Positions 1-7,088 of a DNA stretch of 7,939 nucleotides are shown piece by piece; positions within the stretch are counted from its first letter, which is position 1; each line of letters begins with the position of its first letter. The DNA lies in contig WTIB01000067.1 of assembly GCA_011522905.1 (NCBI GenBank), positions 1 through 7,939 of the forward strand. Direction: 5' to 3'. A model generated the notes under the pieces. The model saw only the letters and a list, made by a program, of their open reading frames with translations, made no database searches and had not been told where the DNA came from. The DNA comes from Crocinitomicaceae bacterium (GTDB lineage Bacteria; Bacteroidota; Bacteroidia; Flavobacteriales_D; Crocinitomicaceae). Made by a program: the position numbers and the translations under genes.

Positions 1-2106
1 ATTAATAATTTATTAAAGGGTAACAATACCTTTGTAATTATGCCTACAGGCGGAGGGAAATCCCTTTGTTATCAGTTGCCGTCGTTTCTTCTTGACGGAA
101 CCTCGATTATCGTATCACCTTTGATTGCTCTGATGAAAAATCAAGTAGATGCCATTCGTAATCTATCGAATGATGAGAGTGTAGCTCATTTCATGAATTC
201 TTCTTTAAGCAAAACAGAAATTCAAAAAGTGAAATCTGACATTCGTGAAGGTAAAACGAAGATGTTATACGTTGCCCCAGAGTCATTAACGAAAAAAGAG
301 AACATTGAATTTCTTACCTCAGTGGATATCTCGTTTTTTGCTATAGATGAGGCCCATTGTATTTCAGAATGGGGGCACGATTTCAGACCGGAATATCGAA
401 GATTAAGACAAATATTTGAGGAAATATCTGAGGTGCCCATTATAGCACTCACAGCTACTGCTACACCAAAAGTTCAGTACGATATTCAAAAGAATTTGAA
501 TATGCTTGATGCCGTTGTCTTCAAATCTTCTTTTAATCGTGAGAATTTATATTATGAAATTCGTCCAAAGCGCGAGGTAGAGAAGCAAATCATTAAATAC
601 ATTAAGATGCGGATGGGGCAGAGTGGTATCATTTATTGTCTCAGCCGTAAAAAAGTAGAAGAAGTTGCTGAATTGCTTCAAGTCAATGGTATTAATGCAT
701 TGCCATATCATGCAGGATTGGAAACATCCGTAAGAGCGAAGCATCAGGACATGTTTTTGATGGAAGAGGCGGATGTCATCGTGGCTACCATTGCATTTGG
801 TATGGGAATTGACAAACCAGACGTTCGTTTTGTGATTCATCATGATATTTCAAAATCCTTGGAAAGCTATTATCAAGAAACAGGACGAGCCGGAAGAGAT
901 GGTGGTGTAGGCGAGTGCTTGGCATTTTATAGCTACAAGGACATTGAAAAATTAGAGAAGTTTCTACAAGGTAAACCTGTAACAGAACAGGATATTGGTC
1001 GTCAGCTGCTAAATGAGATTGTTTCTTACTCTGAAACTTCCGTATGTAGAAGGAAATTTATTCTGCATTACTTTGGAGAAACCTTTGATGAAAAGAAGTG
1101 CAATGAGAAATGTGATAATTGCAAAAATCCAAGAGAAAAAATTGAAGGTAAGGATTATGTCCAGATGCTGTTAAAGGCGGTTACGGCTCTTGATGAGACC
1201 CAAAAAGCCAAACATATTTGTTCATTTTTAGCAGGAAAGAATACCGCTGATATCAAGTCTTATAAACACCATTTACTTCCTGAATTCGGAATTGGAAAAG
1301 ATAAAGATGAACATTTCTGGAACGCGGTTTTGAGGCAAGCTACTGTCTTTGGGTTGTTGAGCAAGGATATTGAAACATTTGGAGTATTGAGTATTACTGA
1401 AAAAGGAAGGGCTTTTATTGAATCACCAGAGTCCTTTACACTTCTTAAAGAACATGATTTCTCAAATACTGATGACGATGACGCTATTATTCAGTCTAAT
1501 TCTAAAGGAGCGGCTTTTGATGAAGTGTTGTATCAAATGCTGATTGACTTGAGAAAATCCATATCGAAAGAAAGAAGTATTCCTCCTTTTGTGATTTTCC
1601 AGGAACCTTCTTTAAAGGATATGTGCTTTCAGTACCCAATTTCAAAAGAAGATTTAACCAATATTCAAGGAGTTGGTAATGGGAAGGCAGAGCGCTACGG
1701 TGAACCCTTCATCGCCTTAATTGCTGATTACGTTGAGCGAAATGATATTGAACGTCCGCAAGACATTATGGTGAAGTCTTTGGTGAATAAATCCCAGCTT
1801 AAGGTCCAGCTTATTCAAAATATTGATCGTAAGTTATCTCTTGAGGATATTGCAAAATCTCAGGGGAAGTCATTTGAAGATTTATTACTCGAAATTGAAA
1901 CTGTTGTATCTTCAGGAACAAGAGTAAATATCAATTACTACATCAATGATGTACTTGATCAAGAAAGCCAGGATGAGGTTTATGATTATTTCAATGAAGC
2001 GGAAACTGATGATATCATTGAGGCATACAATGAATTTGATGGTCTGTATTCCGAAGAAGAGCTGAGGCTCATGCGTATCCGTTACATGAGTGAAGTGGCT
2101 AACTAA
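1..2106 (+). CDS. recQ: ATP-dependent DNA helicase RecQ, 5'-truncated by the window edge
   Basis: Superfamily 2 3'-to-5' DNA helicase of recombination and replication-fork repair, acting in the cytoplasm on the chromosome. The frame is open from base 1, and the first Met seen (base 40) lies inside the Walker A region, so the true start is upstream. By comparison with E. coli RecQ about 30-40 residues are missing, including the Q motif. Counting from the first codon of the window, 701 residues show: Walker A TGGGKS at 16-21; DEAH box at 116-119, followed by the aromatic-rich loop (CISEWGHDFRPEY); TATATP at about 151-156; motif V (ATIAFGMGIDKPDVR) at 262-276; motif VI with GRAGRDG ending near 301; four zinc-ligand cysteines at 349, 367, 371 and 374; a winged-helix RQC region; and an HRDC domain at roughly 506-578. 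The last ~120 residues form a helix-turn-helix tail (probably HTH_40) with a very acidic end. No key residue is missing. The TAA stop overlaps the convergent aminopeptidase gene. Confidence 0.97.
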   Translation: MNNLLKGNNTFVIMPTGGGKSLCYQLPSFLLDGTSIIVSPLIALMKNQVDAIRNLSNDESVAHFMNSSLSKTEIQKVKSDIREGKTKMLYVAPESLTKKENIEFLTSVDISFFAIDEAHCISEWGHDFRPEYRRLRQIFEEISEVPIIALTATATPKVQYDIQKNLNMLDAVVFKSSFNRENLYYEIRPKREVEKQIIKYIKMRMGQSGIIYCLSRKKVEEVAELLQVNGINALPYHAGLETSVRAKHQDMFLMEEADVIVATIAFGMGIDKPDVRFVIHHDISKSLESYYQETGRAGRDGGVGECLAFYSYKDIEKLEKFLQGKPVTEQDIGRQLLNEIVSYSETSVCRRKFILHYFGETFDEKKCNEKCDNCKNPREKIEGKDYVQMLLKAVTALDETQKAKHICSFLAGKNTADIKSYKHHLLPEFGIGKDKDEHFWNAVLRQATVFGLLSKDIETFGVLSITEKGRAFIESPESFTLLKEHDFSNTDDDDAIIQSNSKGAAFDEVLYQMLIDLRKSISKERSIPPFVIFQEPSLKDMCFQYPISKEDLTNIQGVGNGKAERYGEPFIALIADYVERNDIERPQDIMVKSLVNKSQLKVQLIQNIDRKLSLEDIAKSQGKSFEDLLLEIETVVSSGTRVNINYYINDVLDQESQDEVYDYFNEAETDDIIEAYNEFDGLYSEEELRLMRIRYMSEVAN

Positions 2107-3995
2107 TTTTTAAGATGCAGTGCCCTTGCAATTGAGTTTCTCGATACTGCATGATAATTTTGTTTATAATTATCAAACCATGATAGGGCTTTCTCTTTTG
2201 TAGCCTTATTGTTGTATAGCGCCTCATAAAGAGGCAATATGAATTTCCTTCTTCCGACTTTTTCTAAAAAAGCACTTAAGTATGGGTAAGCTGGAGTATA
2301 ATTTGACGAAATAGACTTCAAGAACCATTCAAATTGAATTTCAGCATTTGTCCAAGCTGAAAATTGAAGACTTTCATCGAGGACTTTCATTCTTTCTGCA
2401 GAAATATTTGAAGAAAGGTGGCGAAGAAAAGTGAGCCATTCCTGAACAGAATAAGAATCTCGATCAGCTAAGGAGAATTTATTCTCAAGTTCACTCAACT
2501 TATGTTTTGAAATATCTTCGGCCATTAATTTAATTCGCTCAAATCCTTTTGATTCGATTACTAAAGCGTTTGATGGAATTCCAGCCTCGTAAATCCACTC
2601 TTTGTAATTGAAACCGATATCGTATTTCTTCAATAACTCTTTCTCTAGATACGCCACAAATTTTTCGGTATTTACAGAGGTAAATTTAAAATGGTTAAAA
2701 TAGCTTTGTAAAAAAACATCCATTTTATCTCTACCAACTCTATTTTCCAAGGTTTTCAAGAAAAAAGCACCTTTGACATAAGCCACATCAGTCATGCCGT
2801 CGTCTGGATCTCGACCTTCAAGGTTTAGGAAAAGGTGAGCATCCTCAGGATGAGCACTTTTTGAAATGCGTTCAAGTTCTTCTTCAAGTTCGAAAAATTC
2901 AATAAGAGCAAGGTCATCGGCTTTACTTTTTCCGATTATTTCCTCCATAATTCTATTTTCGAAGTATACAGTGAAACCTTCATTGAGCCAAAAGTCATTC
3001 CAGGTTTCGTTGGTGACTAGATTTCCTGACCATGAATGTGCCAGCTCATGAGCAATCACTGAAACCAAGCTTCGGTCACCGGCAATTAGAGTTGGATTGG
3101 CAAAAGTCAACCTTGGATTTTCCATTCCTCCAAATGGAAAGGAATAGGGTAGAATCAATAAATCGTATTGTTCCCAAGCATATTCTCCATAAAGATCTTC
3201 AGCTACTTTCATCATATCTGGAAGTTCTTTGAATTCGTACACACAGTCATCGATTAGTTCAGGTTCACAATATACGCCTGTTTGATTTCCTAAATCCCCA
3301 TAAACCAAATCTCCTACTGCGAGAGCAATGAGATAGCATGGAATGGCTTGTTTCATTTCAAAATGATACATGCCTTCTTTATTTTTCACCTTGGGGTTTG
3401 AGGCGCTCATTACAGCCAATAAATCTGATGGTACCGAAAGATCGGCACTGTAGGTTATTCGATTTGATGGAACATCTTGAATAGGAATCCATGTACGAGT
3501 TAAAATTGCCTGTCCTTGTGTATATAGAAACGGTTTCTCCTTGGAACTTGTTAAGGTAGAGTCAAGCCAATCAAGAGCTTCTGATTCTTTCGTGGTTTCG
3601 TAATATATATTTACAAAAGCCGTGTTTTTATCAATATCTACAATTAAAGGCTTACCAAGTATTTTGTTATTCGTTTCTTTACCTATCTCATATTTACGAT
3701 TGGTTTCATTGTTCACATCACCGGTGGTTACTTTAAGAATTTTAAGGCCTTTGATGTCAAATATGGCTCTTTTTGTACCTGAATTGATCATTTGATGTCG
3801 AGCTACACCACTTATTTTTTTTTCAGTAAAATCTACCTTTAAATCAAGATGAAGATGTTTTGTATAGATTGAGTCGACATTTGAAAATGAATGATTTTTG
3901 ACTGGAATTGTTGATGTTGTTTTTTTTTCTAGCTCACCTGTTGAACAGGAGCTAATCAATGAAATGACCAAGAATAGAGAAAAAAACAGCTTCAT
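2103..3995 (-). CDS. Lipoprotein M1 family zinc aminopeptidase, leukotriene-A4-hydrolase type
   Basis: Zinc metallo-aminopeptidase of family M1 that should remove N-terminal residues from peptides at the cell envelope. The 630 residues begin with a lipoprotein signal (hydrophobic residues 3-14, lipobox ISSC, acylated Cys17). The zinc site is HELAH at 316-320 with third ligand E339 (HEXXH-x18-E) and catalytic E317. The substrate-binding GGMEN lies at 289-293. The best family match is human LTA4 hydrolase: Q162, D398, Y406, R582 and K584 line up with its Q136, D375, Y383, R563 and K565, and residues ~510-628 resemble its helical C-terminal domain. The residue matching LTA4H Tyr378 is Met401. 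Known bacterial relatives include the Colwellia cold-active aminopeptidase; epoxide hydrolase activity cannot be inferred. ATG lies 1 nt after the upstream gene's TAA, which suggests translational coupling, and no Shine-Dalgarno is seen. Two A9 runs occur in the first 61 codons. Confidence 0.95.
   Translation of the reverse strand: MKLFFSLFLVISLISSCSTGELEKKTTSTIPVKNHSFSNVDSIYTKHLHLDLKVDFTEKKISGVARHQMINSGTKRAIFDIKGLKILKVTTGDVNNETNRKYEIGKETNNKILGKPLIVDIDKNTAFVNIYYETTKESEALDWLDSTLTSSKEKPFLYTQGQAILTRTWIPIQDVPSNRITYSADLSVPSDLLAVMSASNPKVKNKEGMYHFEMKQAIPCYLIALAVGDLVYGDLGNQTGVYCEPELIDDCVYEFKELPDMMKVAEDLYGEYAWEQYDLLILPYSFPFGGMENPRLTFANPTLIAGDRSLVSVIAHELAHSWSGNLVTNETWNDFWLNEGFTVYFENRIMEEIIGKSKADDLALIEFFELEEELERISKSAHPEDAHLFLNLEGRDPDDGMTDVAYVKGAFFLKTLENRVGRDKMDVFLQSYFNHFKFTSVNTEKFVAYLEKELLKKYDIGFNYKEWIYEAGIPSNALVIESKGFERIKLMAEDISKHKLSELENKFSLADRDSYSVQEWLTFLRHLSSNISAERMKVLDESLQFSAWTNAEIQFEWFLKSISSNYTPAYPYLSAFLEKVGRRKFILPLYEALYNNKATKEKALSWFDNYKQNYHAVSRNSIARALHLKN
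2115..2152 (+). terminator. Possible weak hairpin after recQ, inside the opposing gene
   Basis: Just past the recQ stop, ATGCAGT (2115-2121) and ACTGCAT (2146-2152) form a perfect 7-bp inverted repeat around a 24-nt loop. A T-rich stretch (TAATTTTGTTT) follows on the + strand only. This could end recQ transcription, but the stem is short, the loop is large, and the sequence also codes for the C-terminus of the convergent aminopeptidase. It may be chance. Confidence 0.22.
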
Positions 3996-3996
3996 A

Positions 3997-5601
3997 TTAG
4001 ATTTTACTATAATTCAGTATTCCAAATTTTTCTTTACCGCTCATAAGAGCGTAAAGGAGTAACTTTTTGTTGATGACATCTAGTTTGAACATTTTTGGAA
4101 CAACAATAGATTTGAGCTCTTTTCTTGTGAACAAGGTTTCTCGTGCGGTATTACCATCTTCTAGATTAACAGTACAAATGGCTGCAGCATTTTTCCTCCT
4201 TGAGAGATTAAATGAATAGCAGGTATTGTTTTCCCGAGAAAATTTTCCGTCTTCATTATAATTTTTGAGGTTATCATTAAAAATGAAATACATATTTTCT
4301 CCATTGGTAAAGGAGCTATATGAGGAAAAAGGTCCACCATCATTTGTGGAGATTTGAGATTTGGGAATTCTCTTTTGCCAATCAAAATTCCCGTCTTTTC
4401 CAATTTTAAAGGCAATAATGTCATCATAATAATAGTAATAAACAGAAGTGGATAAACCCGTTCTACTATCGTAATTGGTCCGCTCGAAAATAAAGTATTG
4501 CTCTAGAGAGCCACAAGTTGTACCATCATCCAAAGTAAAAATATCCCTCATTTTGTACCTGTAAGCTTCCCGATTCCTATTTCTGTTTCGGTTATTTAAT
4601 CTTGAGTTTGAAATATTTCTATTTAACCATCCTTTATCAATCATACCTTCCTCAAATGGGGTAAATCCTTTGAAAAGGACTGAATCCTTTTGGGTATCAT
4701 ATCTCAGTATAAATACACCTTCAATCGGGCTGTTTCGACCTACACCATAGATACCTGATAAGGTAAACACATTGCCATTTGATGACATTTCCATATCATC
4801 TACGCGCTTTAAATCAAGGTCTAATGAAAATTCATTGAGCTCATTATTTCGAATCTTATAGATGTGTATTGCTTTAAAATTCTCAAATGATCTAGAAAAG
4901 ATTCGGTCATTTGGTGTATTGTGTTCAGTAACACTGATAAAATAGTCACCGTTATTTGAAATGTGATGTTGATTGATGGTGCTCATGTTCCCATCAAAAG
5001 GAACAGTATATTCACCTTTCTGTAATTCATTCATTTGCGCATCCATAATCACATATCCGTAATCATCTTGACGGGCTTTTCTTCCTGGAATTTCCCAAAA
5101 TACTGCAAAATATTCTCTGTTTTCAGAACTCTTAATGCTGAAATTGGGTTTTGCTCCCATTCTTTCATTATAGTATGATGCAATCAAAATAGATTCATCG
5201 TAAGTATTCATTTCATCATCATATGGCTGCGCATAAAGCAACATTTGACCATCTGCCTTATCTGAAAGAAAAACATAGAGCTGATCATCAAAAAGTGCTG
5301 CCGTTTCAAAATTGGCAATTCCAGTTTGAGCTACCTGCTTGATTCGTGCTTGACTCCTTAGCTGTAAGTTTTCATGATTAACAACCCGATAAGTGCCAAT
5401 GGTTCTTCCACCAGACCATCTCAGTGAGTAAAAGTCAGTATTATTTTTGGGTAATATTTCCAATAATGTTCCAGGAGACCTTTCCAATTGACCCCAGAAT
5501 AAATCGAAATCTTTCTCATTTGTATCCCAAGGGTTGTCCTGAGTATTACCAAAAGGGGAATACACTAGAAACAATGAGCATATGATGAGAAATCGAATCA
5601 T
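3997..5601 (-). CDS. Secreted protein of unknown function, possible beta-propeller
   Basis: I do not recognise this 534-residue protein. It starts with a typical Sec signal peptide (MIR, then a hydrophobic stretch at about 4-17, with probable cleavage near residues 18-20). The Cys at position 8 is not in a lipobox, so a soluble periplasmic or exported form is expected. No other membrane segment is visible. The body is rich in aromatic and Asn/Asp residues and alternates short hydrophobic strands with polar turns. Segments such as SNNGDYFISV (about 215-224), SSNGNVFTLSG (273-283) and TNGENMYFIFND (432-443) look like repeated blade strands, which suggests a beta-propeller; this is inferred from pattern only. 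An Arg/Asn run lies at 335-345 and five tyrosines at 388-392. No type IX secretion C-terminal domain or catalytic motif was recognised. It sits 9 nt after purB and 1 nt before the M1 aminopeptidase, so it is probably made together with that exported enzyme. Confidence 0.85.
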   Translation of the reverse strand: MIRFLIICSLFLVYSPFGNTQDNPWDTNEKDFDLFWGQLERSPGTLLEILPKNNTDFYSLRWSGGRTIGTYRVVNHENLQLRSQARIKQVAQTGIANFETAALFDDQLYVFLSDKADGQMLLYAQPYDDEMNTYDESILIASYYNERMGAKPNFSIKSSENREYFAVFWEIPGRKARQDDYGYVIMDAQMNELQKGEYTVPFDGNMSTINQHHISNNGDYFISVTEHNTPNDRIFSRSFENFKAIHIYKIRNNELNEFSLDLDLKRVDDMEMSSNGNVFTLSGIYGVGRNSPIEGVFILRYDTQKDSVLFKGFTPFEEGMIDKGWLNRNISNSRLNNRNRNRNREAYRYKMRDIFTLDDGTTCGSLEQYFIFERTNYDSRTGLSTSVYYYYYDDIIAFKIGKDGNFDWQKRIPKSQISTNDGGPFSSYSSFTNGENMYFIFNDNLKNYNEDGKFSRENNTCYSFNLSRRKNAAAICTVNLEDGNTARETLFTRKELKSIVVPKMFKLDVINKKLLLYALMSGKEKFGILNYSKI

Positions 5602-5610
5602 TTTTATGGA

Positions 5611-6966
5611 TTAATCTACCATTTGTATGCCAAGATAGTTAGAAGGGCTTATGGTTTTCAATTCTTCCTTTAATTTTTCAGAAATATCAAGACTTTCAAT
5701 GAATTCATGAACCGACTCTTTTGTTACTTTGTCGTGTGTTCTTGTGAGCCCTTTCAGTGCCTCATATGGTTTCTCAAATCCTTCTCTTCTCAGAACGGTC
5801 TGAATGGCCTCAGCTACTACAGCCCAATTGTTTTCTAATTCTTGAGATATGGCCTCTTCATTTAATACCAATTTATCCAATCCCTTCAGTGTAGACTGAA
5901 AAGCAATTAAAGAATGGGCGAGGGGTACTCCAATGGCCCTTAAAACAGTGGAATCCGTTAAATCCCTCTGAAGTCTTGAAATTGGAAGCTTACCTGAAAG
6001 ATGTTCGAATATGGCATTGGCGATGCCTAGATTTCCTTCTGAATTTTCAAAATCAATAGGATTGACCTTATGCGGCATTGCGGAAGATCCTATTTCTCCT
6101 GCCTTTAGTTTTTGTTTAAAGTAGTCCATGGAGACATAGGTCCAAATGTCCCTATCTAAATCGATAAGAATAGTATTGATTCGCTTTAAGGCATCGAATA
6201 ATCCTGCAATATGATCGTAGTGCTCAATTTGCGTAGTTGTTTGACTTCGATGAATCCCTAATGTTTCGTTTACGAAGTGATTTGAAAAGCTTACCCAATC
6301 AATTTCTGGGTAGGCTACAAAATGTGCATTAAAGTTTCCTGTAGCTCCCCCAAATTTTGCACCGAACGGAACTTGGTTCAAGCTATTTTTTTGTATTTCA
6401 AGACGCTCTCTGTACACTTTTAATTCTTTACCTAATCGGGTAGGAGAGGCCGCTTGACCATGAGTTCTTGCCAGCATCGGGATGTCTTTCCATTCGTACT
6501 CGAGCTCCTTAATTTTTTCAATAAGCTTTTCAAGCATAGGTGTATATACTTCTTGAATACCTTCTTTTAAGGATAGGGGAATAGCGGTGTTGTTAATGTC
6601 CTGAGAGGTAAGCCCAAAATGAATAAATTCAAGCTGACTTTCAAGTCCAAGAGCTTTCATTTTATCCTTTAAAAAATATTCAACAGCTTTAACATCGTGA
6701 TTCGTGGTTTTTTCAGTTTCCTTGATCCAATTGGCATCCTCCTCCGAAAACGCTTTGTATATATTTCTTAATTCTTCTTTCTTTTGATCAGATAGCCCAT
6801 CTAATGAAGGGAGAGGGATTTCACAAAGTGCGATAAAGTATTCTACCTCTACAAGAACACGATACTTAATTAAACCAAATTCTGAAAAATAGGCTTGAAG
6901 TGCTTTTGTCTTTGAGTGATATCTGCCATCAACAGGGGAGATGGCGGTAAGTGGAGTGTAATTCAT
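5611..6966 (-). CDS. purB: Adenylosuccinate lyase
   Basis: Cytosolic enzyme acting twice in purine synthesis: it releases fumarate from SAICAR to give AICAR, and from adenylosuccinate to give AMP. The 451 residues match the E. coli-type PurB (about 456) from end to end, beginning with LTAISPVDGRY at residues 6-16. Fumarase/aspartase superfamily regions visible are TTNHDVKAVEYFLK (87-100), TSQDINNT (120-127), ARTHGQ with the probable general-acid His169 (166-171), and the signature loop GSSAMPHKVNP (293-303) carrying the catalytic serine (S294 or S295). All expected catalytic residues are present. The ATG is supported by the N-terminal alignment and by a -7 promoter element 17 nt upstream. It is the first gene of a leftward unit with the secreted protein and the aminopeptidase, and is divergent from ctaA. 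The link between purB and the two exported products looks like shared transcription, not a shared pathway. Confidence 0.98.
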   Translation of the reverse strand: MNYTPLTAISPVDGRYHSKTKALQAYFSEFGLIKYRVLVEVEYFIALCEIPLPSLDGLSDQKKEELRNIYKAFSEEDANWIKETEKTTNHDVKAVEYFLKDKMKALGLESQLEFIHFGLTSQDINNTAIPLSLKEGIQEVYTPMLEKLIEKIKELEYEWKDIPMLARTHGQAASPTRLGKELKVYRERLEIQKNSLNQVPFGAKFGGATGNFNAHFVAYPEIDWVSFSNHFVNETLGIHRSQTTTQIEHYDHIAGLFDALKRINTILIDLDRDIWTYVSMDYFKQKLKAGEIGSSAMPHKVNPIDFENSEGNLGIANAIFEHLSGKLPISRLQRDLTDSTVLRAIGVPLAHSLIAFQSTLKGLDKLVLNEEAISQELENNWAVVAEAIQTVLRREGFEKPYEALKGLTRTHDKVTKESVHEFIESLDISEKLKEELKTISPSNYLGIQMVD

Positions 6967-6968
6967 GA

Positions 6969-6983
6969 TGCTTTACTAAAGCA
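6969..6983. promoter_or_regulatory. Perfect 15-bp dyad over the purB start region, candidate operator
   Basis: TGCTTTA-C-TAAAGCA is a perfect inverted repeat with 7-bp arms and a single central base. It abuts the -7 element of purB and ends 2 bp before the ATG, so it would cover the transcription start, the usual place for a repressor operator. The one-base centre is too short for an RNA hairpin loop without opening several pairs, which favours a protein site. The regulator is unknown. Confidence 0.4.
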
Positions 6984-6991
6984 CAAAGATA
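6984..6991 (-). promoter_or_regulatory. Bacteroidota-type -7 promoter element for the purB operon
   Basis: On the minus strand TATCTTTG matches the Bacteroidota -7 consensus TAnnTTTG exactly. It ends 17 nt before the purB ATG, so the transcript would begin near 6977 with a leader of roughly 10 nt. No TTG (-33) element is found 17-23 nt upstream, so the promoter may be weak or depend on an activator. Confidence 0.6.
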
Positions 6992-7014
6992 ATTCTATCT
7001 TTTGTAATTCGGTC

Positions 7015-7039
7015 ATGTTTACATTGAGAACATAAACAT
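7015..7039. promoter_or_regulatory. Inverted repeat in the middle of the purB/ctaA divergent region
   Basis: ATGTTTA (7015-7021) and TAAACAT (7033-7039) form perfect 7-bp arms around an 11-nt spacer. Relative to the inferred purB start the dyad lies at about -38 to -62, and about -50 to -74 from the ctaA ATG, a position that could serve an activator for either gene. The arms are AT-rich, so chance occurrence is possible. Confidence 0.3.
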
Positions 7040-7075
7040 TTAAGCTTTCGAGTGGTTAAAAATGATATGTTTCGG

Positions 7076-7083
7076 TAATTTTG
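7076..7083 (+). promoter_or_regulatory. TAnnTTTG element next to the ctaA start
   Basis: TAATTTTG matches the TAnnTTTG consensus exactly but ends only 5 nt before the ctaA ATG. If used, it would give an almost leaderless transcript. A one-mismatch alternative, TATGTTTC at 7066-7073, would give a leader of roughly 10 nt and may be the real element. Neither has a clear TTG at the -33 spacing. Confidence 0.35.
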
Positions 7084-7088
7084 CAGCA

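Noticed and set aside
222..843. Two minus strand open frames within recQ
   Set aside because: They lie opposite conserved helicase motifs and have no recognisable domain, signal or promoter.
2866..3232. Two short + strand open frames opposite the aminopeptidase gene
   Set aside because: They are antisense to the conserved zinc-binding and GGMEN regions and show low-complexity serine-rich or unrelated composition.
4161..4427. Minus strand 88-residue open frame overlapping the secreted protein gene
   Set aside because: It is a frame-shifted reading of the same coding sequence with no independent start signal.
5602..5610. Separate promoter or terminator between purB and the secreted protein gene
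   Set aside because: Only 9 nt separate the genes and no TAnnTTTG or hairpin fits; the genes most likely form one transcript.
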